A stretch of DNA of 11,867 nucleotides from Chitinispirillaceae bacterium (GTDB lineage Bacteria; Fibrobacterota; Chitinivibrionia; Chitinivibrionales; Chitinispirillaceae): NCBI GenBank assembly GCA_016926315.1, contig JAFGOU010000245.1, forward strand, positions 1 to 11,867, written 5' to 3'. The stretch's first letter is position 1. Every line of letters begins with the position of its first letter. The notes below the pieces were generated by a model that worked only from the letters and a program-made list of their open reading frames with translations, was not told the origin of the DNA and did not search any database. Position numbers and translations under genes: made by a program. Shown here one piece after another: positions 5,817-11,867 of the stretch.

Positions 5817-7556
5817 GTGAATCGGACAACAATTGCGGTTATTGGATTGATCTTTCTTTCCTACCTTTTTATCGCGCACAACATGCCGCGGGACGCCTTC
5901 TGGATAATAGACAGCGGGAACCGTTATATCCAGATGAAAAATTTTCTTACGGGCAAATCGGCTGATTTTACCATATCCTATCCATCCAGAGCTATTGACT
6001 CCGAATATCGGTTTTTCCCCTACTATCGCCACCATTTTCAAATTATTAATGGAAAAACATACGCCTTTTTCCCCCCTTATTACTCCCTCCTGATGCTGCC
6101 ATTTTACCGCCTGCTGGGCTGGATTGCCCTTGATCTGGTTTCCATTCTCGCCGGTATCGGCGCGCTGCTCATGGTGGTGCTGCTGATCAGGAAGCTGGAC
6201 CTTCCGGTTGATCCATTGCACCAGATAGTTATCCTCGCGTTTGCCACGCCGCTGTTTTTTTACCATCTGGTGTTCTGGGAGCATGCGCTGACCGTACTGC
6301 TCGCGCTCTGCGGAACCTGGTGCCTGGTTCCCGCGCCCGGCACTCCGGCAAAAAAGCCGGCGCTCGTTGTTGCCGGAGTGCTGTTCGGGCTGGTCACGGT
6401 TTTCCGCGAGGAGGGGTATGTCCTGTTTGCCGTGGTCATCACCCTGTCCGCGTTCATGGCCGGACGAAAAACAACGGTGATACCGGCGGTTGCCGGATAC
6501 CTGCTGGTCATCATTCCGCTCTGGCTATTCCAGCATTCGGTTTTCGGCCATTTTCTGGGCGTTCATGCCCTTGATTTCGCCCAGAAGGACACCGAAGGCG
6601 CCCCGTTGCTCTCCTTGCAGTGGATTACCGAAAAAACTACCGATTTCGGCATCTACTTGTTCCAGGGACATCGTAATCCGCTTGTCTGCATGCTCATCGC
6701 CCTCCCGCTGCTTGGGTCCGTTATCTTTGCTCTGTTCGTGAAAAATCCGGTACGCCATCCGCGCGTGTGCTGCGGCATACTATCAGCAACCGTGGTCTCT
6801 GGAGCGGTACCCATGGTCCTCATGATGGCCGCCGAAGACTGGGTATTCAACACCCTGTATACCCAAGGACTGTTTCCAACGGTACCGTTTCTGGTCCTCA
6901 TGATCGTCTGTTTCCGTTCACTTTGGGCCTTGCGGGAAAGATGGATTAGGATTTCGTTCCTCGTGTGTCTAACGTACCTTTTCTGTACGATGATGCTCAT
7001 TCACCACAAATACATCGGCATCATCTGGGGCCCCCGTTTCTTTCTTTTTCTTTTTCCCCTCATGGTGTCGCTGGCGCTGGTCGGGGCGCGGCATGCGGTA
7101 ACGGCGATGAGCGGCAGCGCGACGAAGCGGTTGGCGCTCGCCTGTGTAATCGCTCTCTTTGCGGAAAGCGCGATGATCCAGACGTTCGGCATCGTAACGC
7201 TGCAGGTCAAAAAGAACGCGGGTAAAACAATCGTTGATACCATCAGACAGACAGGCAGTGACGTCATTGTCACTGATGTGTTCTGGTTCGCGGAAGAGGC
7301 TGCGGTACTGTTTCACGAAAAAAAAGTACTCACCATACGATCGGGAGAAGACTACCCGCGGCTCTTCGCGCTTCTCAACGAGCACCGGATCTCGCGGGTG
7401 ACGTTCTTCTTTTCCAAAAAATTCAGCCCGACGCATCCGGCAATGATCGACAATATCCTGTCGAACAGCCCGGACAAGGTCTCCCTCTCATTCAAGCGCG
7501 CTGCCATGCTTGATTGCACCATTGCGCCGGTCATCAACAGGGGATTCGCGAAATGA
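5817..7556 (+). CDS. Divergent polytopic membrane protein, probable GT-C-like glycosyltransferase
   Basis: A protein of 579 residues from GTG 5817. A first membrane segment at about 4-21 is followed by an external loop of roughly 70 residues. That loop contains IIDSGNRYIQMKNF, where Asp32 sits where GT-C enzymes keep their catalytic acid, and it ends in FFPPYYSLLMLPFY, which resembles the PPL segment of the PMT superfamily. A second conserved-looking site is FWEHALTV (Trp154-Glu155-His156). About ten more membrane segments follow to about residue 450. The last 110 residues are soluble, with alternating strands and helices (SDVIVTDVFWFAEE). No DE pair as in the flanking genes is visible, so I do not assign a named family. 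Its stop overlaps the next start by ATGA, so the two proteins are probably made together. Membrane topology is well supported; enzymatic role is inferred from topology, loop motif and neighbours. Confidence 0.72.
   Translation: MNRTTIAVIGLIFLSYLFIAHNMPRDAFWIIDSGNRYIQMKNFLTGKSADFTISYPSRAIDSEYRFFPYYRHHFQIINGKTYAFFPPYYSLLMLPFYRLLGWIALDLVSILAGIGALLMVVLLIRKLDLPVDPLHQIVILAFATPLFFYHLVFWEHALTVLLALCGTWCLVPAPGTPAKKPALVVAGVLFGLVTVFREEGYVLFAVVITLSAFMAGRKTTVIPAVAGYLLVIIPLWLFQHSVFGHFLGVHALDFAQKDTEGAPLLSLQWITEKTTDFGIYLFQGHRNPLVCMLIALPLLGSVIFALFVKNPVRHPRVCCGILSATVVSGAVPMVLMMAAEDWVFNTLYTQGLFPTVPFLVLMIVCFRSLWALRERWIRISFLVCLTYLFCTMMLIHHKYIGIIWGPRFFLFLFPLMVSLALVGARHAVTAMSGSATKRLALACVIALFAESAMIQTFGIVTLQVKKNAGKTIVDTIRQTGSDVIVTDVFWFAEEAAVLFHEKKVLTIRSGEDYPRLFALLNEHRISRVTFFFSKKFSPTHPAMIDNILSNSPDKVSLSFKRAAMLDCTIAPVINRGFAK
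7539..7543 (+). promoter_or_regulatory. Ribosome binding site inside the upstream gene, deciding the start at ATG 7553
   Basis: AGGGG lies 9 nt before ATG 7553, inside the last codons of the upstream gene. It fixes the coupled ATGA start in preference to an in-frame TTG at 7514, which has no such site. Confidence 0.65.
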
Positions 7557-9346
7557 GGCTGTTTCAGCTCCGCGGCCCGCGCCGGGCCCTCGCTGTCGAG
7601 ATCGCGCTCGTTGTCCTGTCCTGTTCGGTCTTTCTGGTCATGGGCATGGGAAAACGGGCATCGGCGCCTTTCCATATCGACGAGGCGCACAAGATCGCGG
7701 AGACCTTCTACTACACCCTGTTTTTCAAAGAGCGGGCGTTTTCCTCCCCTGACTGGAACAGCGATTTTTATGCGCGGACCAATCCGCCGGTCGCCAAGTA
7801 TATCATGGGCGCGATCCTTGACCTGCGCGGTCACCGGCAGAACGACCGCGCGCTCCAGGACCATTTTGAACGGCTCTGGCAGGACCCGCAGCGCCTCGCG
7901 CGCCTGGTCCCGCACGGTCTGCTCATGGACGCGCGCGCCGTCAGCGTGGTGTTCGGCGTGCTCACGCTCCTCATGATCTATCTGACCGGGCGGTTCTGCG
8001 GCGCCCCCCTTGCGGGAGCGACCGGCGCGCTGCTTCTCGCGGCGCACCCCCTCTTTGCCGGCCATGCGACCATAGCCCTGACCGACACGATCCTGCTCTT
8101 TTTCATGAGCGCGGCCGCGCCGGTTGCGATAATCATGCTGCGTCTCCTGCGGCCGCAAACGGCCGCATCGCGGTTGCCGCGCTGGTGCGGACCGGCAGCC
8201 GGGGTCCTGCTCTGCAGCCTGGTCGTTGCCGGCGCCGCGGGCACGAAACTGAACGGCGCGCTCGCCGGTTTCCTGGTCGTGTCCGTGTTGCTTGTCGCCA
8301 TGGTTCGCGCAGGTCTGCAAAAACGCTCCGGCGCAATTTTCGCGCACCTGCTGGCGATCGCCGGGATAACCGTATGCTCGGTCGCCCTGTTTGTTGTCCT
8401 TAACCCGTTCCTGTATGGTGCGCCGTTCCAGAAGATCGTGCAGACCTTTGCGGTCTACGACGACTGGATGCTGAAACAGGCGATCGATCCGGGCCGGCCG
8501 CTCTGGGGCATGGCGCAGAAAATAGCGGCAATCGCCTACTTCAACTTCTGGCTGCCGCAATCGGTTGTCAAGGTGCCGGGCGGGGCGCTCATGTTCATGG
8601 CGTTTCTCATGGGAATGTCGTTTCTCTGCCGGGAGGTGTTCACCAATCCGGGAAACCGCGGCCGCAGGGAGGGACCGGTTGTGGTGCTCATGATGACCGC
8701 GCTGTACGGCATGGGCATCGGCCTGTGGATCCCGGTAAACTGGGACCGCTATTTTCTTCCCCTGGCGCCCATCATCGCGCTCTGCTGCGGCTTCGGGCTT
8801 GTGTTTCTGTGCAAGGCCATCCCGCGCCTCGCGCGCATGGCGCCGCGAACCGGGTCAGGGCATTGGGCATGGCTGGCTGCTCCGGCATGTTTGGCGCTGG
8901 TACTCTGGATCGGCTGCGTCGACTATGCCCTTGTGCCGCCCGATACCTTCCGTCAGTACGACCACCTTGACGCTTTTGCCCGGCACCATGACCGGCCGGC
9001 GGGCGATCACCCCATAAAGCTGCTCAATGATGCGGACGTCAGGTTCGCGTCACGCGATCCGTACCGGGCGAGTGCCGGGTATGAGGCTGCCCTGCGGCGC
9101 CTGGAACGAATGTCCCGAAGCAACGTGCGTGATGTTCTGATAGCGGCCGGCACCTTTTCCCTTGCCGAATCGTACCACGTTCAGGAAAAGGCGGTCGCGG
9201 CACAGGAAACGTTGAGGCGACATATCGGCGCACTCACGGAGCTCACCGCCCATCTCCGGACACACGACCCGAAAGTAACCGCTGAATTTGTGAAGCTGAT
9301 CGACCGGAGAAAACAGCTCCTTGTGCAGATCGGAGGGGTACCCTGA
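7553..9346 (+). CDS. PMT-like GT-C membrane glycosyltransferase with helical C-terminal tail
   Basis: A protein of 597 residues starting at ATG 7553. That ATG overlaps the upstream TGA as ATGA, with AGGGG 9 nt before it, which indicates translational coupling. The first membrane segment is at about 13-33. The first external loop carries FHIDEAHKI (Asp43-Glu44) and TNPPVAKYIMG (Asn77-Pro78-Pro79, Lys82), close to the DE and NHPPLGK motifs of protein O-mannosyltransferase-like GT-C enzymes. Roughly nine more membrane segments run to about residue 460; the last one precedes DYALVPPDTFRQYD. The final 130 residues are soluble and alpha-helical (YEAALRRLERM, AQETLRRHIGALTELTAHL) and might be a degenerate TPR-like tail, unproven. 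Expected role: transfer from a polyprenyl-phosphate sugar outside the membrane, with unknown sugar and acceptor. GC is about 62 %, higher than in the genes to its left. The stop lies in a CTGA that may start the next gene. Confidence 0.85.
   Translation: MRLFQLRGPRRALAVEIALVVLSCSVFLVMGMGKRASAPFHIDEAHKIAETFYYTLFFKERAFSSPDWNSDFYARTNPPVAKYIMGAILDLRGHRQNDRALQDHFERLWQDPQRLARLVPHGLLMDARAVSVVFGVLTLLMIYLTGRFCGAPLAGATGALLLAAHPLFAGHATIALTDTILLFFMSAAAPVAIIMLRLLRPQTAASRLPRWCGPAAGVLLCSLVVAGAAGTKLNGALAGFLVVSVLLVAMVRAGLQKRSGAIFAHLLAIAGITVCSVALFVVLNPFLYGAPFQKIVQTFAVYDDWMLKQAIDPGRPLWGMAQKIAAIAYFNFWLPQSVVKVPGGALMFMAFLMGMSFLCREVFTNPGNRGRREGPVVVLMMTALYGMGIGLWIPVNWDRYFLPLAPIIALCCGFGLVFLCKAIPRLARMAPRTGSGHWAWLAAPACLALVLWIGCVDYALVPPDTFRQYDHLDAFARHHDRPAGDHPIKLLNDADVRFASRDPYRASAGYEAALRRLERMSRSNVRDVLIAAGTFSLAESYHVQEKAVAAQETLRRHIGALTELTAHLRTHDPKVTAEFVKLIDRRKQLLVQIGGVP
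9332..9338 (+). promoter_or_regulatory. Strong ribosome binding site at the CTGA junction
   Basis: GGAGGGG lies at the very end of the upstream gene. Its GGAGG core is 6 nt before CTG 9343, which overlaps that gene's TGA as CTGA and is in frame with the next coding region. The nearest conventional start, GTG 9409, is 70 nt away, too far for this site to serve it. Confidence 0.5.
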
Positions 9347-9408
9347 AACGGAACGCACCAGGGACCGGCGCCGCTCTTCGCAACCGCCATCGTGGGGAAG
9401 ACGGGACC

Positions 9409-11706
9409 GTGCAGCGCACCGCGCCGGCACTCCCTGTCGCCCGATCCCCGAAGGTCATGGCGGTCGCGGTGTTTTCCGTCGCGTTCCTGTTTTACGCGTT
9501 TGTCTACATCGCCATCATGAAGGGAAACGAGCCGTTTCCCAAATATCCCGACTTTGCGCGGCAGGTACTCGCGCAGACCGCGGCCAGGGAACGGATCGTG
9601 GATTTCAGTCCGCTCTATCTCGGCGTCCACCTGGCCGCCCGGTCGATTGCCGGCGATCCGTCGAACGCGGTGGTATGGACGCAACTGCTGCTGACCGCCG
9701 CATCGGCGGCGTTCCTGTTCGTGCTGATACGGCCGCTGTTCGGCAGTGCGGCGGCGCTCGCCGGCGCCGCACTGTTTATCGCAAGCCCTGCCGTGGTGAC
9801 GCATGCAAGCCTGTTCGAGCCCGAGGCGTTCCTGGTCTTTTTCATTCTCGGATTTCTGGCATGCGTGATGCGGCCGTCTGTGCGCATGGCCCTTGCTGCC
9901 GGCGTCTTCATGGGTTGCGCCCTCTGGACCCGGCTGAACCTGGCGCCGGTTGTGTGCGTGGTGCCGCTCTTTTTTGCGCTCGACCGCCGCAATAACCGTC
10001 GATGGGTCAGGCGTTCCCTGCTGTTCCTCGCTCCTGCGCTCTCGGCCCTGCTGCTCCTTTCGGCACGGAATTATCAGGCAAGCGGCGAGTTCTCCCCAAC
10101 GGTCATGAATCCCGGGTTCGTGTTCTATGATGGCAACAACCCGGGATCGTACGGCCATACCGTGACCTACCCGCCGGTCATCACCGCGGTCATCGGCGAA
10201 TTCGAACGGGAGGTCGATCCGCCGCACGCCATCTACCGGCTGCTCCCCCGCCGTATCACGGGGAAGGCGCTCTCCACGGCCGATGCCAACGCCTACTGGG
10301 CCGGCAAGGCGTTCGCCTACCTGCGCGACCATCCTGCCGCATGGTGCAAAACAGCCATCAGGAAGGTGCTGTTCGCCCTGCACACGGTGCGCTGGCACGA
10401 CACGTTCGCGGCCATGGAAAACGACCGTGCCGCGCGCGCGCTCCCGCTCGTTCCTTTCGGCGGTGTTACGGCGCTGGCGCTTGTCGGCGTGGTGCTGACC
10501 CTGGGTGTATGGAGGCGGCTGCTGGTCGTGTATGCGGTGGTCATCTGCCAGATGGCGGTCATGCTTGCCACGTATGCATCGGAGCGTCAGCGGGTCGCCA
10601 TAGTCGCGGTCGTTGTTTTGTTCGCCGCGGCCGCGCTCACGTTTTTTTTCAGCGGGACCGTCCGGATGCGACGAAGGGTTGCCGCAGGCGGAGCGGCGTT
10701 CCTGTTTTTTTTGCTGTTCTTTTTCAAGACGGGCGAGATGAGGGACATCGAGCACCAGCGTGAGCGCTTTGACTCCTGGCAGCGGCTCATGTTCGAGGCC
10801 CGCATCATGCGCGACCGCGGCGCGCTCGTCACCGCGTCCGATAAAAACGCCGCTGCCCATGCCATGGCGCCCTATATCGAAGAAACGCGTCTTTGGGGGC
10901 TCGCCTTTCCCGGCACCACGTTCGAGGCCCGGACGCTCGAAATCGCGGAATCGTTCCGGTCCGCCCATGAACGTCTCAGCGGAGCATACGACCGCGTTCC
11001 GCTCTACCTGGCAAACAACGATCCGGATTCCGCGATAAAGCTGCTCGACGTCGCGATCAACGACCGCCACCCGATACGGCGGGTCTTTTCGCAACCCTCG
11101 GAGCCGCTCTACTATCGTGCGCTCGTCGCCCTGCGCAGTAACCGGCCTGCCGCTGCCCGTGAGTACCTGGATCGCGGACTGAAGCAAAGCCCGGGTGATC
11201 CCTGGCTGCTCTCCCTGCGCGCGGCGGCGTCGGGCGATAACCGGTTCCGCGCGTTGATCACCCGGTATTACAGCGAGGTCGACGCGGCGTATTTTATGGG
11301 CAGGGCGTATTATGCACTCGAACGGTTCAGCGAGGCGGCCGGCAGTTTTTCCTACCTGACGGAAAAACTGCCGGAGTACCGTGACGGCCTCGTCTATCAC
11401 GCCCTTGCCCTGGGCAGGTCCGGGGAGATCGAACCCGCGGTGCGTCTGATCCGCGAGGCGCTGCGGCGGCGGCCGGAACCGCTCTTTCGTGAGGCGGATC
11501 TGCTCGCGATTGCGCAGCGGCACGCGCAGATGCATCCGGACGACGTCGCGGCACAGGAGCTCTGCGGTGACCTGCTGAAATCGTTCGGCCGGTATGACGA
11601 AGCGCTGGCGATCTACCATGCGCTTGAGGAAAAAGAGCCGTCGCGGGCGTCGGTCCGGCTGTCGATCGACTGGCTTGCCAGGGCGGCCGGCGCCTATGCA
11701 CGGTAA
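9409..11706 (+). CDS. GT-C-like membrane glycosyltransferase with C-terminal TPR tail
   Basis: A protein of 765 residues from GTG 9409, with GGGGA about ten nt upstream. The frame stays open upstream to CTG 9343, which would add 22 mostly basic residues; ATG 9457 is a shorter option. The first membrane segment is at about 16-36, followed by a loop with KYPDFARQ (Asp48) and DFSPLYLGVH. FEPEAFLVFF (Glu137, Glu139) lies beside a later membrane segment. A large loop at about 225-330 contains FYDGNNPGSYG (Gly242-Asn243-Asn244-Pro245), a motif I associate with GT39-like proteins that carry TPR tails. About ten membrane segments run to about residue 445. Residues 536-765 hold four to five TPR-like units, including GRYDEALAIYHALEEKEP, probably extracytoplasmic. 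The usual DE pair is missing, so the donor site differs from its two GT39/PMT-like neighbours. Expected role: extracytoplasmic sugar transfer; substrate unknown. GC is about 63-65 %. Confidence 0.82.
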   Translation: MQRTAPALPVARSPKVMAVAVFSVAFLFYAFVYIAIMKGNEPFPKYPDFARQVLAQTAARERIVDFSPLYLGVHLAARSIAGDPSNAVVWTQLLLTAASAAFLFVLIRPLFGSAAALAGAALFIASPAVVTHASLFEPEAFLVFFILGFLACVMRPSVRMALAAGVFMGCALWTRLNLAPVVCVVPLFFALDRRNNRRWVRRSLLFLAPALSALLLLSARNYQASGEFSPTVMNPGFVFYDGNNPGSYGHTVTYPPVITAVIGEFEREVDPPHAIYRLLPRRITGKALSTADANAYWAGKAFAYLRDHPAAWCKTAIRKVLFALHTVRWHDTFAAMENDRAARALPLVPFGGVTALALVGVVLTLGVWRRLLVVYAVVICQMAVMLATYASERQRVAIVAVVVLFAAAALTFFFSGTVRMRRRVAAGGAAFLFFLLFFFKTGEMRDIEHQRERFDSWQRLMFEARIMRDRGALVTASDKNAAAHAMAPYIEETRLWGLAFPGTTFEARTLEIAESFRSAHERLSGAYDRVPLYLANNDPDSAIKLLDVAINDRHPIRRVFSQPSEPLYYRALVALRSNRPAAAREYLDRGLKQSPGDPWLLSLRAAASGDNRFRALITRYYSEVDAAYFMGRAYYALERFSEAAGSFSYLTEKLPEYRDGLVYHALALGRSGEIEPAVRLIREALRRRPEPLFREADLLAIAQRHAQMHPDDVAAQELCGDLLKSFGRYDEALAIYHALEEKEPSRASVRLSIDWLARAAGAYAR

Positions 11707-11775
11707 TGGAAAATCCCCGTCAGGGCTGACGCTACCATCACCGGTGTCTTGTTGAACCGGGAGGAGAAGTACCTC
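11707..11775. other. Short gap with two dyads and a ribosome binding site
   Basis: The 69-nt gap holds the inverted repeat CGTCAG-GG-CTGACG at 11718-11731 and the 8-bp palindrome CACCGGTG at 11739-11746. Both are short. The first can fold only as a 5-bp stem with a 4-nt loop and has no T-run, so it is not a convincing terminator. They could be chance or small operator half-sites. Confidence 0.3.
11760..11766 (+). promoter_or_regulatory. Strong ribosome binding site for the last, truncated gene
   Basis: GGAGGAG is among the best Shine-Dalgarno matches in the window. Its AGGAG part ends 9 nt before ATG 11776, which supports a real start there although only 30 codons are visible. Confidence 0.65.
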
Positions 11776-11867
11776 ATGCTGAATCGTTCCGATACAATGA
11801 TCATGGCGTTCCTCTTCGCCGGCGCGCTCCTGCTGCACGTTTTCGTGTATTATTCGCTTCTTTCGCC
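11776..11867 (+). CDS. Start of a further membrane protein, cut by the window edge
   Basis: The frame from ATG 11776 stays open to the right edge and gives 30 residues. It begins MLNRSDTMIMAFLFAG and continues as one hydrophobic segment (LLLHVFVYYSLL) from about residue 8 to 29. A strong GGAGGAG ribosome binding site stands 9 nt upstream, and the gene follows the previous stop by 69 nt on the same strand. A short polar N-terminus followed at once by a membrane segment is the same beginning as in the preceding GT-C-like genes, so another member of the array is plausible. The catalytic loop lies beyond the edge, so no family can be assigned. Confidence 0.6.
   Translation, partial: MLNRSDTMIMAFLFAGALLLHVFVYYSLLS

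Noticed and set aside
5586..6284. A 232-codon minus-strand frame across the gap at 5717-5816
   Set aside because: It overlaps the ends of two convincing membrane genes, and the translation shows no domain or consistent hydrophobic pattern.
7514..7516. TTG start for the PMT-like gene
   Set aside because: It has no ribosome binding site and would add 13 residues that overlap the upstream gene. ATG 7553 has AGGGG at a proper distance and makes an ATGA junction.
7352..8560. A 402-codon open frame on the minus strand
   Set aside because: It is a GC-driven shadow of the PMT-like gene and the end of its upstream neighbour. Composition is biased to Arg, Gln and Asp, without any domain, and it crosses the ATGA junction.
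9181..11838. An 885-codon open frame on the minus strand opposite the TPR-tailed glycosyltransferase
   Set aside because: It lies antisense to clearly coding genes in very GC-rich DNA, where stop codons are rare on the opposite strand. Its translation is dominated by Arg, Gln, His and Gly with no recognisable domain or membrane segment, and it spans two gene boundaries.
1..11867. CRISPR arrays, tRNA or rRNA genes, transposases, integrases or attachment sites
   Set aside because: I looked on both strands and saw no regularly spaced repeats outside protein domains, no cloverleaf-like segment and no protein with transposase or recombinase motifs.

Overview
The window is a single-strand run of protein genes, all on the plus strand. 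It holds no RNA gene, CRISPR array, insertion sequence or phage gene that I can recognise. GC is high overall but uneven, by hand counts about 60 % at the left edge, 40-50 % from about 620 to 3060, and above 60 % in the right third. Shine-Dalgarno sequences are clear in the right half and poor for the two left-hand membrane genes. The left protein combines Ig-like domains of the TQPQS...PAPTYQWRKNG type with RCC1 repeats. That combination, with very large TPR-tailed membrane glycosyltransferases, suggests a Gram-negative environmental bacterium, for example Fibrobacterota/Chitinispirillia-like or Verrucomicrobiota-like. The phylum cannot be fixed from this sequence.

Layout. (1) 1-1647: the C-terminal end of a large secreted or surface protein, with a cadherin-like tail, two Ig-like domains and a complete seven-blade RCC1 propeller. 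(2) 1648-1801: a gap with a 17-bp near-perfect hairpin. (3) 1802-3877: a TMTC-like polytopic membrane protein with seven TPRs. (4) 3878-4108: a gap with short dyads and a possible promoter. (5) 4109-5716: a GT39/PMT_2-type GT-C glycosyltransferase. (6) 5817-7556: a divergent polytopic protein, probably also GT-C-like. (7) 7553-9346: a PMT-like GT-C protein, coupled to gene 6 by an ATGA overlap. (8) 9409-11706, possibly starting at a CTG at 9343: another GT-C-like protein with a C-terminal TPR tail. (9) 11776 to the edge: the start of one more membrane protein behind a strong ribosome binding site.

Working together. Five complete, mutually dissimilar GT-C-type membrane proteins and the start of a further membrane protein stand in a row on one strand, and the right-hand ones are tightly packed. 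GT-C enzymes use polyprenyl-phosphate sugars on the outer face of the cytoplasmic membrane. The array therefore looks like a cell-surface glycosylation module, for proteins, lipids or exopolysaccharide. The adjacent Ig/RCC1 surface protein could be an acceptor, but that is inference from proximity only. No nucleotide-sugar enzymes, polyprenyl-phosphate GT2 enzymes, flippase or polymerase are visible here, so the substrate is unknown.

The most unusual features are the non-homologous GT-C array, two base-composition breaks that fall on domain boundaries inside genes, the probable non-canonical CTG start at a CTGA junction, and the 1721-1759 hairpin.
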